In this document: piece by piece, positions 8,761-16,951 of the stretch
Layout: the number at the start of each line of letters is the position of its first letter
How positions within the stretch are numbered: the stretch's first letter is position 1
Assembly: GCF_016765675.1 (NCBI RefSeq)
Contig: NZ_JAESWB010000025.1
Span: 62,001 to 126,000, forward strand
Length of the DNA: 64,000 nucleotides
Source of the DNA: Neobacillus paridis
Lineage (GTDB): Bacteria > Bacillota > Bacilli > Bacillales > Cytobacillaceae
Direction of reading: 5' to 3'
Position numbers and translations under genes: made by a program
The notes under the pieces: generated by a model
Databases searched by the model: none
Told to the model about the DNA's origin: nothing
What the model saw: the letters and a program-made list of their open reading frames with translations, nothing else

Positions 8761-8844
8761 GGATATTGAATTTTCAGGGTGATAAATAGATTAGCAGAAT
8801 TTTAGAGTACCAGTTGGTTTCTTGAACTAAGAAGGTGGAGGTGT
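8761..8844 (+). mobile_element. Solo ISL3-type left end
   Basis: GGATATTGAATTTTCAGGG starts an about 80-bp segment that closely matches the left ends at 37633 and 39933, including the shared interior GATAAATAGATTA and the second motif TTTCTTGAACT. No matching right end was found nearby, so it is a remnant or the left end of a decayed cassette. It now sits directly before the ribosome site of the gene at 8850. Confidence 0.6.
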
Positions 8845-8849
8845 AAATT

Positions 8850-9089
8850 ATGTCAGAGTATCAGAAGTTAGAAAATCCACAGTTGTTACATTTAGAAAAT
8901 GAAAATGGTTTTATCATAGCAACAAAAATAGATATGTCTAACATTAATAATAAAATCGTTTTATTTAGGGGAAAGTATTACAACTACGATGATGGTGAAA
9001 TGACAGGAGGTAATTCAGCAGAAGTTCAATACAGTTTATCGGAAGATGTGTTCTTTCAGTTAGATAAAGACAACAATCCAATTGATTAG
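8850..9089 (+). CDS. Small phage protein
   Basis: 79 residues from ATG 8850 after GAAGGTGGAGGTGTAAATT. Contains FIIATKIDMSNINNKIVLFRG, a beta-rich pattern. It starts a tight run of overlapping genes (9104, 9373, 9609) that looks like one operon. Confidence 0.6.
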   Translation: MSEYQKLENPQLLHLENENGFIIATKIDMSNINNKIVLFRGKYYNYDDGEMTGGNSAEVQYSLSEDVFFQLDKDNNPID

Positions 9090-9103
9090 GAGATGAAAAT
9101 GCT

Positions 9104-9376
9104 ATGGAAGTGAAACTAAGCGGTAACAACGTTGTGATTAAACTACCAGTTGATTTATTAGTGGATGCATTCAACTTTAAAGAGGATAACCAAGAAGTCT
9201 ACGAAGTTAAATACAAAAGAAAGTTCGCCCAAGGTGTTGTTGATTATCTAAAAAACCACACGTCTGATAGTGAAGCTGGTTTAACTGCGTTCCAAGAGCT
9301 ACTGGATGAGGTATTTGAAGAAATGACCGGCAACGATGAAAATTATATTAAAAGTATTGAGGAGGATTATCAATGA
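9104..9376 (+). CDS. Small acidic phage protein
   Basis: 90 residues, ATG 9104. The start MEVKLSGNNVVIKLPVDLL is a beta-hairpin-like pattern, followed by a charged helical part. Its stop overlaps the next start at 9373 by 4 bases (ATGA), showing translational coupling. Conserved-type phage gene of unknown role. Confidence 0.6.
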   Translation: MEVKLSGNNVVIKLPVDLLVDAFNFKEDNQEVYEVKYKRKFAQGVVDYLKNHTSDSEAGLTAFQELLDEVFEEMTGNDENYIKSIEEDYQ

Positions 9377-9609
9377 GAGTGTTAGTCAGTGGAGTTATTT
9401 ATGATTCAACAAAAACACCAATAGTAATTGAATTTGACGTGAATGAACGATTGCTTTTTAATGGCATGAAAAAGTTTGTTTCCGCTCCTCCAGAGTATGT
9501 AGAGGAACGAAGAAATGAGTTAATGGATAAACCTTTAGAAAAATTACAAAAGGATTATATGAGAGAGCTATTACAAACACAAATGAGCAAAACAGAAGAA
9601 ATTGAATAA
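9373..9609 (+). CDS. Small phage protein, paralogue of 13553
   Basis: 78 residues. The N-terminal motif IYDSTKTPIVIEFD recurs as WYDSTKEPIMIIFD in the protein at 13553, so both belong to one small family. The C-terminal half is helical. Couples to neighbours on both sides (ATGA before, TAATG after). Confidence 0.6.
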   Translation: MRVLVSGVIYDSTKTPIVIEFDVNERLLFNGMKKFVSAPPEYVEERRNELMDKPLEKLQKDYMRELLQTQMSKTEEIE

Positions 9610-9965
9610 TGGAAACAGCTTTAACAGGTTGTACAACAGAAGCTGATACGGTTTCAGATAACTTGTCAAAGTCAGCAGATTCTTTTCAAGTACAGAGAAG
9701 AGTAGTATTCTTTAATGGTATAACTGATAAATACTTACTTACCATTGAAGGTATTTGCTCTCTTAATGCTAATAGTACAACTAAGCTAACTGTAACTTGT
9801 AAAGTTGGAAAAGGTAAATACAAGAAACATTACCTAGGGTTGAGTGATAACGTAAGTTATTTTGTAGAGCAAACGGATGCTAAATATGAAGATGCTTATC
9901 ATTACAAAGTATTATTTAGACCAGAAGAAATCATTCCAGATATGGACTTACATACAAGCAAGTAA
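9609..9965 (+). CDS. Phage protein, unknown function
   Basis: 118 residues, ATG overlapping the preceding TAA. Beta-rich (VQRRVVFFNGITDKYLLTIE..., KYKKHYLGLSDNVSYFV) with no known motif. Last member of the 8850-9965 operon-like run. Confidence 0.55.
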   Translation: METALTGCTTEADTVSDNLSKSADSFQVQRRVVFFNGITDKYLLTIEGICSLNANSTTKLTVTCKVGKGKYKKHYLGLSDNVSYFVEQTDAKYEDAYHYKVLFRPEEIIPDMDLHTSK

Positions 9966-10015
9966 ATGAAAACATATAAAAGTGAATCTTTAACAGGATT
10001 TTAGGAGGAGAAACT

Positions 10016-10465
10016 ATAGAGAAAGTAATTATTTACTGTGATGGTGGTTGTAGAGGTAATCAGAATACTGAAAATATTGGTGGTTGGGGAGTAGTATTTA
10101 AATATAAAGATAAAGTAAAAGAAATGTATGGCGGTGAGAAAAACACTACAAATAACATTATGGAATTAACTGCCGCAATCAAAGCATTAGAAGCAATCAA
10201 AACAACTAATATTCCTATTCAAATGTACATAGACAGTGCTTATGTAATTAACGGAATGAACGAATGGATTCATGGATGGATTAAAAATAACTGGAAGAAA
10301 TCGAATAAGAAACCAGTTGAAAATAAGGAATTGTGGATCAAATTAAACGATTTAAGGAATAAGCAATCATCTGTAGAATTCATTAAAGTTAAGGGACATG
10401 ATGGAGTAGAATTAAATGAACTAGCTGATACATTAGCAAATAAAGGAATGGATGAATTAGAATGA
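10016..10465 (+). CDS. rnhA: Ribonuclease HI
   Basis: 149 residues, RNase HI fold. The catalytic acids are visible: YCDGG (Asp), IMELTAA (Glu), YIDSAYV (Asp) and ELADTLAN (Asp), plus the GHDG loop that carries the usual His. It degrades RNA in RNA:DNA hybrids, probably primers during phage replication. AGGAGGAG (10003-10010) is correctly spaced from ATA at 10016, which would give MEKVIIYCDGG; there is no upstream ATG or GTG in frame. Either AUA serves as start or the ATG has mutated. The first in-frame ATG (10124) would remove the first catalytic Asp. Confidence 0.8.
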   Translation: MEKVIIYCDGGCRGNQNTENIGGWGVVFKYKDKVKEMYGGEKNTTNNIMELTAAIKALEAIKTTNIPIQMYIDSAYVINGMNEWIHGWIKNNWKKSNKKPVENKELWIKLNDLRNKQSSVEFIKVKGHDGVELNELADTLANKGMDELE

Positions 10466-10623
10466 GATACAATAGAACATCTCGAAAGAAAAGTCTCACT
10501 GGTAAATTAATTAAGCTAGGTATTTTAGCAATAATTTGTCTGATATGTTATGCAATTGGATGGGGAAACGGTCAAGCATCTGTATATCACAAAATGCAAA
10601 ATGAAACTGAATTATATAAATAA
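10462..10623 (+). CDS. Small single-pass membrane protein
   Basis: 53 residues; its ATG overlaps the rnhA TGA (ATGA). A basic start (MRYNRTSRKKSLTGK) is followed by a hydrophobic helix (GILAIICLICYAIGW) and a short external tail, giving N-in orientation. Unknown role. Confidence 0.5.
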   Translation: MRYNRTSRKKSLTGKLIKLGILAIICLICYAIGWGNGQASVYHKMQNETELYK

Positions 10624-10635
10624 AGGATGTAAAGT

Positions 10636-10728
10636 ATGGTTATATTACTCGTTAGAACGAAACGTGCTACGTTTGATGGTTGGATTGGTTTCAAGTGGAA
10701 TATTAGGAATAATTTGATGATTGATTAA
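10636..10728 (+). CDS. Very short ORF
   Basis: 30 residues from ATG 10636 with AAAGGATG upstream, ending TAA 10726-10728. Tightly packed after the previous gene. It may be a small peptide gene or a remnant. Confidence 0.25.
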   Translation: MVILLVRTKRATFDGWIGFKWNIRNNLMID

Positions 10729-10754
10729 TTTAATATTTTAAGGTGATGTAAATA

Positions 10755-11237
10755 ATGAAGCAAATTACTAAAGATACGCTTATACAATTAAGAAAAACAC
10801 AACAAAAAGAGTTTTATGGGAGTCAGGCTCAACCAATGTTTGTAGACGGTGTTTTTAATCCTGACAATTGGAACGGTGGAGATGGTATTATAAGACAATA
10901 TTTCTCAGATTACAATGGAAAAGTTCGGATTGGGACATTAGCTATGGACATTGATTTTACATATAATTCTGTTCACTTTTGGGGTGATATAATTATTACT
11001 CACACATGGTACGATGATCAAAACTATGTAACTATCACATTTGTAGGTTTGTTTGAAAAAGATGAAAAATTACAATTGGATGATTATGACTTTGAACATG
11101 TTGCCTTTCTAACATGGTATAAAAACAGAGGAAGAACAGAATCAGTAAAATTTGACGGTAAACCAATGACAGAGGAACAGTATTTATTTGTATTAAATGC
11201 TTTACAGGAAACAGGATATAAATTTAATTTAAGTTAA
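10755..11237 (+). CDS. Phage protein, unknown function
   Basis: 160 residues from ATG 10755 with AAGGTGATGTAAATA upstream. Aromatic-rich beta pattern (FWGDIIITHTWYDDQNYVTITFVG) and a helical end. No catalytic motif seen. Soluble and acidic. Confidence 0.55.
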   Translation: MKQITKDTLIQLRKTQQKEFYGSQAQPMFVDGVFNPDNWNGGDGIIRQYFSDYNGKVRIGTLAMDIDFTYNSVHFWGDIIITHTWYDDQNYVTITFVGLFEKDEKLQLDDYDFEHVAFLTWYKNRGRTESVKFDGKPMTEEQYLFVLNALQETGYKFNLS

Positions 11238-11261
11238 AAAGAATGTTTTAAAAGGAGAGGA

Positions 11262-11399
11262 ATTGATTTACTTATCGGTTTAATTTTCAATGTTTATATC
11301 ATGCATTCCTACAAGAAAATATTAATTATTAAATCAAAAGATGGTTCGGCAGAGTATATCTACGGTAAGTTTTACTATATAAAAGAAGAAGGAAAATAG
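11262..11399 (+). CDS. Small protein with unusual start
   Basis: An open frame of 45 residues follows AAAAGGAGAGGA, but the codon at the right distance is ATT (11262). The only in-frame ATG is at 11302 with no ribosome site. The encoded peptide (DLLIGLIFNVYIMHSYKKILIIKSKDG...) begins with a hydrophobic stretch. Rare AUU start or start-codon decay. Confidence 0.35.
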   Translation: MDLLIGLIFNVYIMHSYKKILIIKSKDGSAEYIYGKFYYIKEEGK

Positions 11400-11449
11400 G
11401 ATAAAAAGTTTCTTTTAAATGAAAATAAATTTATAAAGGGGAATTACAA

Positions 11450-12265
11450 ATGGCAGTATTAAAAAGTCCAATAAATTGGTTTGGGGGAAAATATTATATG
11501 GCAAATAAAATTATCGAAATCTTTCCAGAGCACAAAGTATTTGTTGAAGTTTTTGGCGGAAGTGGGCAACTTACATTCTCAAAACAACCTAGTGAAATTG
11601 AAATTTATAATGATATCGATTCAGGACTAGTTTCATTTTTTAGTATTTTAAGAGATGATATTAAGTCTAAAAAATTAATTGATAAGATTCATTTAACACC
11701 ATTTAGTAGAGAAGAGTTTTATAATTGTAGAGACACTTGGAGACAAGAAACAGACGAGATTGAAAAGGTTAGGAAATGGTATGTAACGGTGATGCAAAGT
11801 TTTAGTACTAGTATGCAATCTTGGAAACCAACTAAATCAAAATCAAGAAGAGGTATGGCACAATCAGTAAGTCAATGGTTAGGGCATATTGAAAATAACT
11901 TACCGTTAGCTGTTGAACGTATGAAGATGTTACAAGTTGAGAATGTTGATTTTAAAGAATTACTAAAGAAATATGACTCACCTGACACTTTGTTTTATCT
12001 TGATCCACCTTATATACATGAAACAAGAAAAATGACTTATACATATGAACATGAGTTAGAAAATGAAAGACATACTGAATTAGTTAAAATATTATTGAAT
12101 CTAAAAGGTAAATGTATTCTTTCGGGATATGACCATGAAATATATAATGAGTTGATTGAGCATGGATGGAAAAAGGTTAATCTTGGGGAATTTGCGAAAA
12201 GAAGTATAAAAACAATTGATGAAGAGAAGGAAAAAGGAAAAGAGTTTGTTTGGATAAATTACTAA
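11450..12265 (+). CDS. DNA adenine methylase, D12 (Dam) class
   Basis: 271 residues. The N-terminal SAM-binding motif is WFGGKYYMANKI with VEVFGGSGQL, and the catalytic motif is DPPY in FYLDPPYIHETRK. Order and length fit the D12 class of N6-adenine methyltransferases, which act on double-stranded DNA. It stands alone without a restriction enzyme, as is usual for phage anti-restriction methylases. A truncated relative lies at 39835. Target site unknown. Confidence 0.85.
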   Translation: MAVLKSPINWFGGKYYMANKIIEIFPEHKVFVEVFGGSGQLTFSKQPSEIEIYNDIDSGLVSFFSILRDDIKSKKLIDKIHLTPFSREEFYNCRDTWRQETDEIEKVRKWYVTVMQSFSTSMQSWKPTKSKSRRGMAQSVSQWLGHIENNLPLAVERMKMLQVENVDFKELLKKYDSPDTLFYLDPPYIHETRKMTYTYEHELENERHTELVKILLNLKGKCILSGYDHEIYNELIEHGWKKVNLGEFAKRSIKTIDEEKEKGKEFVWINY

Positions 12266-12287
12266 AAATAATTATACTAATAATTAA

Positions 12288-12328
12288 CTACATATAGTAT
12301 TTGATACATATTTTACATACTACATATT
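12288..12328 (+). repeat. Paired ACTACATAT motif
   Basis: ACTACATATA at 12288 and ACTACATATT at 12319 are direct repeats in the AT-rich leader of the RNA ligase gene. The same motif occurs before 22188 and as an inverted pair at 33425-33474, so it may be an operator. Confidence 0.4.
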
Positions 12329-12392
12329 GATTTAAATTCTAATAAAACATCCATTTTAACAAAAATAAATTAATAAAAAGGGAGAGAATTAA

Positions 12393-13259
12393 ATGAAAAA
12401 ATATATGGACGTAGTAAGACATGGAAAAACTTTCACACAATCAACTTTGGAAGGTAATCCTCAGATTGTTATTCAGGAGAAATTAGACGGTGCTAACGCA
12501 AGTTTTAAACGTGAAGGAGATAGAGTAATATGTTTTTCACGTAATACGCATCTAGACGAACACAATACACTTAGAGGGTTCTATAATTGGGTACAAGAGA
12601 ACGTTAAAGCAGAAGATTTAGTTGAGGATTGTATTTACTTCGGGGAGTGGCTTGTTAAACATAAATTGTCATATGGTGAGAATGAAAACAAATTTTATCT
12701 TTTTGATATCTATGATGAAGAAACAGCTAGATATATTCCTTTTGGTTTAGTTAAAGGAGTAGCAAAAGACTTAAATTTAAATCTTGTACCAGTATTCTAT
12801 GAAGGAGCATTTCAATCAATTGAACATATTCAATCATTTGTAGGTAAATCAATGTTAGGAGAAGTTGGGGAAGGTGTAGTTGTTAAGAATGTAAACTATG
12901 AAGATAAACACGGAAACCAGTTATTCACTAAGTTTGTATCTGATGCATTCGCAGAAAAGGCACAAATTAAAAAACATACTGTAAAACAGCCTGCTGATCA
13001 ATTACAGGAGTTTGTTAATTCAACTGTTAATAAGGCTAGGGTATCTAAAATTATACATAAATTAGTTGATGAAGGCATTCTCGAAGAGGATTATGCTATT
13101 GAAGATATGGGAACGATTCTTAAAAATACTGGAACAAGAGTGTTTGATGATGTAATTAAAGAGGAATTAGACGAATTATTGAAAGTAGTTAAGTCTAAGA
13201 TTGGTAGAATGTTGCCTCAAATTGTTAAGCAAGTATTAGCTGACGAGGATAGAATTTAA
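12393..13259 (+). CDS. RNA ligase, T4 Rnl2-like
   Basis: 288 residues. The adenylation motif is QEKLDGANASFKR (lysine nucleophile in KLDG), followed by FSRNTHLD, a FGEWLVKHKL block, GEGVVVK (motif IV) and FTKFVSDAF (motif V). This is the nucleotidyltransferase core of Rnl2-type RNA ligases, which seal RNA nicks with ATP. Phages use such enzymes to repair RNA cut by host anticodon nucleases. A nucleotidyltransferase-fold gene follows at 13737, so an RNA-repair pair is possible. Confidence 0.8.
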   Translation: MKKYMDVVRHGKTFTQSTLEGNPQIVIQEKLDGANASFKREGDRVICFSRNTHLDEHNTLRGFYNWVQENVKAEDLVEDCIYFGEWLVKHKLSYGENENKFYLFDIYDEETARYIPFGLVKGVAKDLNLNLVPVFYEGAFQSIEHIQSFVGKSMLGEVGEGVVVKNVNYEDKHGNQLFTKFVSDAFAEKAQIKKHTVKQPADQLQEFVNSTVNKARVSKIIHKLVDEGILEEDYAIEDMGTILKNTGTRVFDDVIKEELDELLKVVKSKIGRMLPQIVKQVLADEDRI

Positions 13260-13298
13260 GTCACCAAATAAATCTGACATTTTAAAGGAGTGAAAACA

Positions 13299-13514
13299 AT
13301 GTTTACAAAAGAAATTAAGGTAAAAGGTGAAATAGTAAAAGGTCAAATAATTGGTAACTGGTCAAAGAAAAGCTATTATGCTTTAAAATTAACTGAATTA
13401 AATCCACAGACATTAGATGATGAAGATTTAGATAAGCTAATAAATGAATTAATCGCAATCAAAGAACAGGTGTATATTTTAAATGAGGAATATGAAAGAA
13501 GTAAAATCAAGTAA
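13299..13514 (+). CDS. Small phage protein
   Basis: 71 residues from ATG 13299, eight bases after AAAGGAG; the in-frame GTG at 13290 overlaps the ribosome site. Lys-rich N-terminus, helical charged C-terminus (DEDLDKLINELIAIKEQVYIL). Unknown function. Confidence 0.55.
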   Translation: MFTKEIKVKGEIVKGQIIGNWSKKSYYALKLTELNPQTLDDEDLDKLINELIAIKEQVYILNEEYERSKIK

Positions 13515-13552
13515 CATTTTAAAGGGAAATATATTAATAGTGAGGTATTGAC

Positions 13553-13747
13553 GTGAGGATAAAAATAGGTGAAAATTGGTATGACAGCACAAAAGAACCA
13601 ATTATGATTATATTTGATGAAGGAGAGCAGGATCAAATTGCTTATATGGGTGATTTAAAAAAGTATTGCTCATATCCAAATGAAGGTTTTACAGAACAAG
13701 AGATTGAAAAATTTATGGAATATGAGGAGGAAGAAAATGATAAATAA
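13553..13747 (+). CDS. Small phage protein, paralogue of 9373
   Basis: 64 residues from GTG 13553. Shares the YDSTK.PI.I.FD motif with the protein at 9373. The acidic C-terminal tail is encoded by DNA overlapping the ribosome site and start of the next gene, indicating coupling. Confidence 0.5.
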   Translation: MRIKIGENWYDSTKEPIMIIFDEGEQDQIAYMGDLKKYCSYPNEGFTEQEIEKFMEYEEEENDK

Positions 13748-15029
13748 TCAAATTAACGAACTATTACAAAAGGAAATTGAAAAAGGAATTGAAGAATTTA
13801 AAAATAATTATATTAATACTGAGTTTGAAAAGAAAAAGTTATATGCATATTTAGGCAAGGAATTAGTTGATGATTTAAAACGAAATAAAGCATTTATTGC
13901 TGGTGGAACAATTACAAGTTTATTTTCCAATAAAGAAATTAATGATGTTGACGTTTATTTTCGTAATGAAGAATCAGTATTAAAGTTTCTAAGTGATATC
14001 TGGCATGATGGAAGGTATGTTGTTTCACATACTAAGAAGGCAACTCAATTAATGTACGGTGACGTAAATCTTCAAGCAATCCATTTTAACTATTTTAATA
14101 GTCCAGAAGAAATATTTAATACATTTGATTTTACAACTTGTATGGGTTGTTTTGATTTCAATAAAGAACAGTTTGTCCTACATCCAGATTTCCTCAAACA
14201 TAACTCGCAACGTATTTTAAAATTCAACAGTGATACAGCTTTTCCGATTGTTTCATTATTACGTGTTCAAAAGTATGAAAAGAAAGGATTCACAATTTCT
14301 AAACCTGAGTTTATCAGAATTATATTAACATGTATGAATTTAGATATTAATACATATGGCGAATTAAAAGAGCAATTAGGTGGTTTATATGGTGTAAATT
14401 ACGACAAATTATTTGAAGATATTGCTGATGATGAATTTAGCTTACAAGATGCTATTGATAAAATTGCAAATATTGCATTAGATGAAGATTATTTTAAAGA
14501 ACCAGTGTCAATTCAATTTAATAAGCTTGATGACATTTTAGATACAATTGCAAAGAAGCCTAAGAAAATATTAGATGTAAATAATAAGTTATTTAGAATT
14601 GGCTATGATGGGCTGTTACAACAAATAGATAAAAAACCGGAATACTTTGAGATGTTAGAAGTGGATCAATTCTTTAAGGAAAATAAATTTTATAAATTTG
14701 TTAAAAAAGATGGGGACAGATATTTCAGTTTCTATGATAATAATTTTGAATACATAATTGGTCAAGAAGTAGAAGCAAATACAAATAAAGGTAGTTATGG
14801 TGGGGGTCAACTGTACTTTAATGAAAAATATGACATTGACAGTTCTACATATAAGAATGAAAGAGAAAAAGTATTAATCGAAGCAAGTATTAAACCTGAA
14901 GATTTTATTGATGCAGGACCTCATATTACAGCTAAGAAATGTACAATGATTAGAGAAGTTCCTGAAGAGGAGTATGAGAAATGGAATAATTACAATGAGG
15001 AAGATGAAATTGATGATTGGGGTATCTAG
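13737..15029 (+). CDS. Nucleotidyltransferase-fold protein
   Basis: 430 residues from ATG 13737, preceded by GAGGAGGAAGAAA. The segment AFIAGGTITSLFSNKEINDVDVYF fits the pol-beta-type nucleotidyltransferase signature: GG, then a D.D pair about 15 residues later. The remainder is helical with no other recognised domain; a late acidic tail ends the protein. Position after the RNA ligase suggests an RNA-modifying or repair role, as for CCA-adding-like enzymes (inference). An antitoxin or toxin role of the MenT type is an alternative. Confidence 0.55.
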   Translation: MINNQINELLQKEIEKGIEEFKNNYINTEFEKKKLYAYLGKELVDDLKRNKAFIAGGTITSLFSNKEINDVDVYFRNEESVLKFLSDIWHDGRYVVSHTKKATQLMYGDVNLQAIHFNYFNSPEEIFNTFDFTTCMGCFDFNKEQFVLHPDFLKHNSQRILKFNSDTAFPIVSLLRVQKYEKKGFTISKPEFIRIILTCMNLDINTYGELKEQLGGLYGVNYDKLFEDIADDEFSLQDAIDKIANIALDEDYFKEPVSIQFNKLDDILDTIAKKPKKILDVNNKLFRIGYDGLLQQIDKKPEYFEMLEVDQFFKENKFYKFVKKDGDRYFSFYDNNFEYIIGQEVEANTNKGSYGGGQLYFNEKYDIDSSTYKNEREKVLIEASIKPEDFIDAGPHITAKKCTMIREVPEEEYEKWNNYNEEDEIDDWGI

Positions 15030-15058
15030 TGAAATATGATCTTTATAGGAGGGTTAAA

Positions 15059-15238
15059 ATGACAGGTGGGGAGGGAAGGCAAATGTTAATTCTAAAAATA
15101 ATCTTTTTATTCTTGGCTATATTATATGGGCTAGATATTGTAATTAAGAGCAGATATAAAAATACTATTTACGCTAGTCAACTTGTGTTAATGACTATAG
15201 GAATTGTTGGTTTTATAGTTTTGCAATTTTTAATTTAA
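15059..15238 (+). CDS. Small membrane protein, two helices
   Basis: 59 residues from ATG 15059 with AGGAGGG upstream; the frame is open back to 15017 but lacks a better start. Two hydrophobic stretches (LILKIIFLFLAILYGLDIV and LVLMTIGIVGFIVLQFLI) imply two transmembrane helices. Unknown role. Confidence 0.5.
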   Translation: MTGGEGRQMLILKIIFLFLAILYGLDIVIKSRYKNTIYASQLVLMTIGIVGFIVLQFLI

Positions 15239-15272
15239 AATTCCGATTTTAATATATAAGGAGGGGAAATTA

Positions 15273-15602
15273 ATGAGTGTAAATCAAAAACATTATGTAA
15301 TGGTTGGTATTGACCTGACACGAAAGGTAAAACAAATGAATGCCGATGAATTGGATATCTATTTTGAAGAAATGGAAGAGTTTGCGGATAACAAAAAATT
15401 ATCATTCGTTTTTGATAGTATGAGTGGAGAATATTGTTTTCTTGGTGAATTGATAAATGAAGGTGATGAATATGAAGGAATGTCACCAAAGGTGCAACAT
15501 TTCGCAAGTGATTTATTCTATATTCGAAAAGATGTTGAAAGGAAAATAAGTAAAATTTCAACCACAAGTCCTAGTCTTATTAGTTTTACTCATTGGTGTT
15601 AA
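15273..15602 (+). CDS. Phage protein, unknown function
   Basis: 109 residues from ATG 15273 behind AAGGAGGGGAAATTA. The pattern VMVGIDLTRK and CFLGELINEGDEYEG suggests an alpha/beta fold. It ends in a Ser/Thr-rich tail that may be a frameshifted end. Not recognised further. Confidence 0.55.
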   Translation: MSVNQKHYVMVGIDLTRKVKQMNADELDIYFEEMEEFADNKKLSFVFDSMSGEYCFLGELINEGDEYEGMSPKVQHFASDLFYIRKDVERKISKISTTSPSLISFTHWC

Positions 15603-15649
15603 AACAATTATGCATCATAAATAAATATATACATATTAGGGGAGATTAA

Positions 15650-16489
15650 ATGAATACGAAACTTGAAATACCATGTGCATATCAAGGTGGGAAGCAAAGA
15701 CTTGCGAAGGATATTGTAAATATTATCTTTAATGAAAATGAAATAAATGAAAGTACAAGATTTTACGATTTATGTTGTGGGACTGGAGCAATAACCATTG
15801 AATTAGTGAATAGAGGAATTAAACCCAAAAACATAACGATGTTGGATATAAGTGTTTGGGGAATGTTTTGGAAAGCTGTTGGTGATGGAAATTTTGACAT
15901 TGATAAATTTAAGGAATACATAGACTCAGTTCCAGAAGATAAATTTTTAATTCAATCATACATAAAAGAATTATACAAACAACCAGCTAATATTGATACA
16001 ATTTATAAGTTTTTACTCATTCAAGCAACAAGTTTTGGATCAAAGGCAATTTGGTTGAAGAATGAAATTGAATGGTGTACATCAAGTTTTAGAAATTATT
16101 GGCAACCTAATGGAATAGCAAAAAGGAAAAGTCCTGTTAATCCAATGATTCCAATGCCAGATACAATGTTTAAAAGAATGGTAAATATTGTAGAAAGAAT
16201 GAAAGGTGTAAATGTAATAAATGATGACATTAATAGTTTGTTAGAATTTGAAGAAAACTCAATTACATATATTGACCCACCTTATCAAAATACTTCTGGT
16301 TATGGTTATTCTTTTGGTTTAAATGAATACATAAACAAAATAATTAAATATAACAAAATATACATATCTGAGGGTATTGAATTAAGTGAAAAGTCTTACC
16401 TTTTAAGTAAAGGCAGAGCCAAAGGTGGAGTTTCAGGTAATCGAAAAAAAGCTAATGATGAGTGGTTAAACGTTTATGAAGCAGTTTGA
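15650..16489 (+). CDS. DNA adenine methyltransferase, D12-like
   Basis: 279 residues. The SAM-binding loop is FYDLCCGTGAITIEL after AYQGGKQRLAKDI, and the catalytic motif is TYIDPPYQNT. This is the second D12-type N6-adenine methylase in the window, distinct in sequence from that at 11450. Probably protects phage DNA from host restriction. The next gene starts inside its 3' end (16476). Confidence 0.75.
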   Translation: MNTKLEIPCAYQGGKQRLAKDIVNIIFNENEINESTRFYDLCCGTGAITIELVNRGIKPKNITMLDISVWGMFWKAVGDGNFDIDKFKEYIDSVPEDKFLIQSYIKELYKQPANIDTIYKFLLIQATSFGSKAIWLKNEIEWCTSSFRNYWQPNGIAKRKSPVNPMIPMPDTMFKRMVNIVERMKGVNVINDDINSLLEFEENSITYIDPPYQNTSGYGYSFGLNEYINKIIKYNKIYISEGIELSEKSYLLSKGRAKGGVSGNRKKANDEWLNVYEAV

Positions 16490-16664
16490 GGTTAATTTCA
16501 TAATTAGTGGAAATTATTATATTGATGCTAACAGTGAAGAAGATGCAAGAGAGATCGTAAATGAAATAATAAATGACAGATATAGTGAATTAGAGGGGAT
16601 ATTACATACTGCTATCAAAGATGATGATTATGTCACGGATGTAATTGACATCAGTATAGACTGA
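16476..16664 (+). CDS. Small phage protein
   Basis: 62 residues; the ATG at 16476 lies 14 bases inside the methyltransferase end. The N-terminus (FEVNFIISGNYYIDANSEEDA) reads as a ferredoxin-like beta-alpha-beta fold, common in small phage proteins. Unknown function. Confidence 0.5.
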   Translation: MKQFEVNFIISGNYYIDANSEEDAREIVNEIINDRYSELEGILHTAIKDDDYVTDVIDISID

Positions 16665-16695
16665 TAAAAGTCGGATTTTAAAAGGAGTGTGAAAC

Positions 16696-16917
16696 ATGTT
16701 AGTTAATTTATATCTTACAGATGGGAATATCCTTAAAGAGTGCAGTCTGTATCCAGAAGATGTTAAAAATGGTGATCTTCCTTATAAAACTCAAGAAGAA
16801 ATTACTACAGCATTATATAAAGTGCCTTGGGGGTTAAAGTATATCTCTTATCAAACTAAATCATTACATGGTCAGGTGCATGTAAATAGCATCGAAAAGT
16901 ACGAATTTGTACAATAA
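16696..16917 (+). CDS. Small phage protein
   Basis: 73 residues from ATG 16696 after AAAGGAGTGTGAAAC. Soluble, mixed composition. Not recognised. Confidence 0.55.
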   Translation: MLVNLYLTDGNILKECSLYPEDVKNGDLPYKTQEEITTALYKVPWGLKYISYQTKSLHGQVHVNSIEKYEFVQ

Positions 16918-16951
16918 AAGATAGTTTTTATTAGATGAAAAGGAGAAATTT

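Noticed and set aside
8761..8844. The three 80-bp repeats as a riboswitch family
   Set aside because: Their first 25 bases match ISL3 terminal repeats, and one copy is the verified end of a cassette with target duplication.
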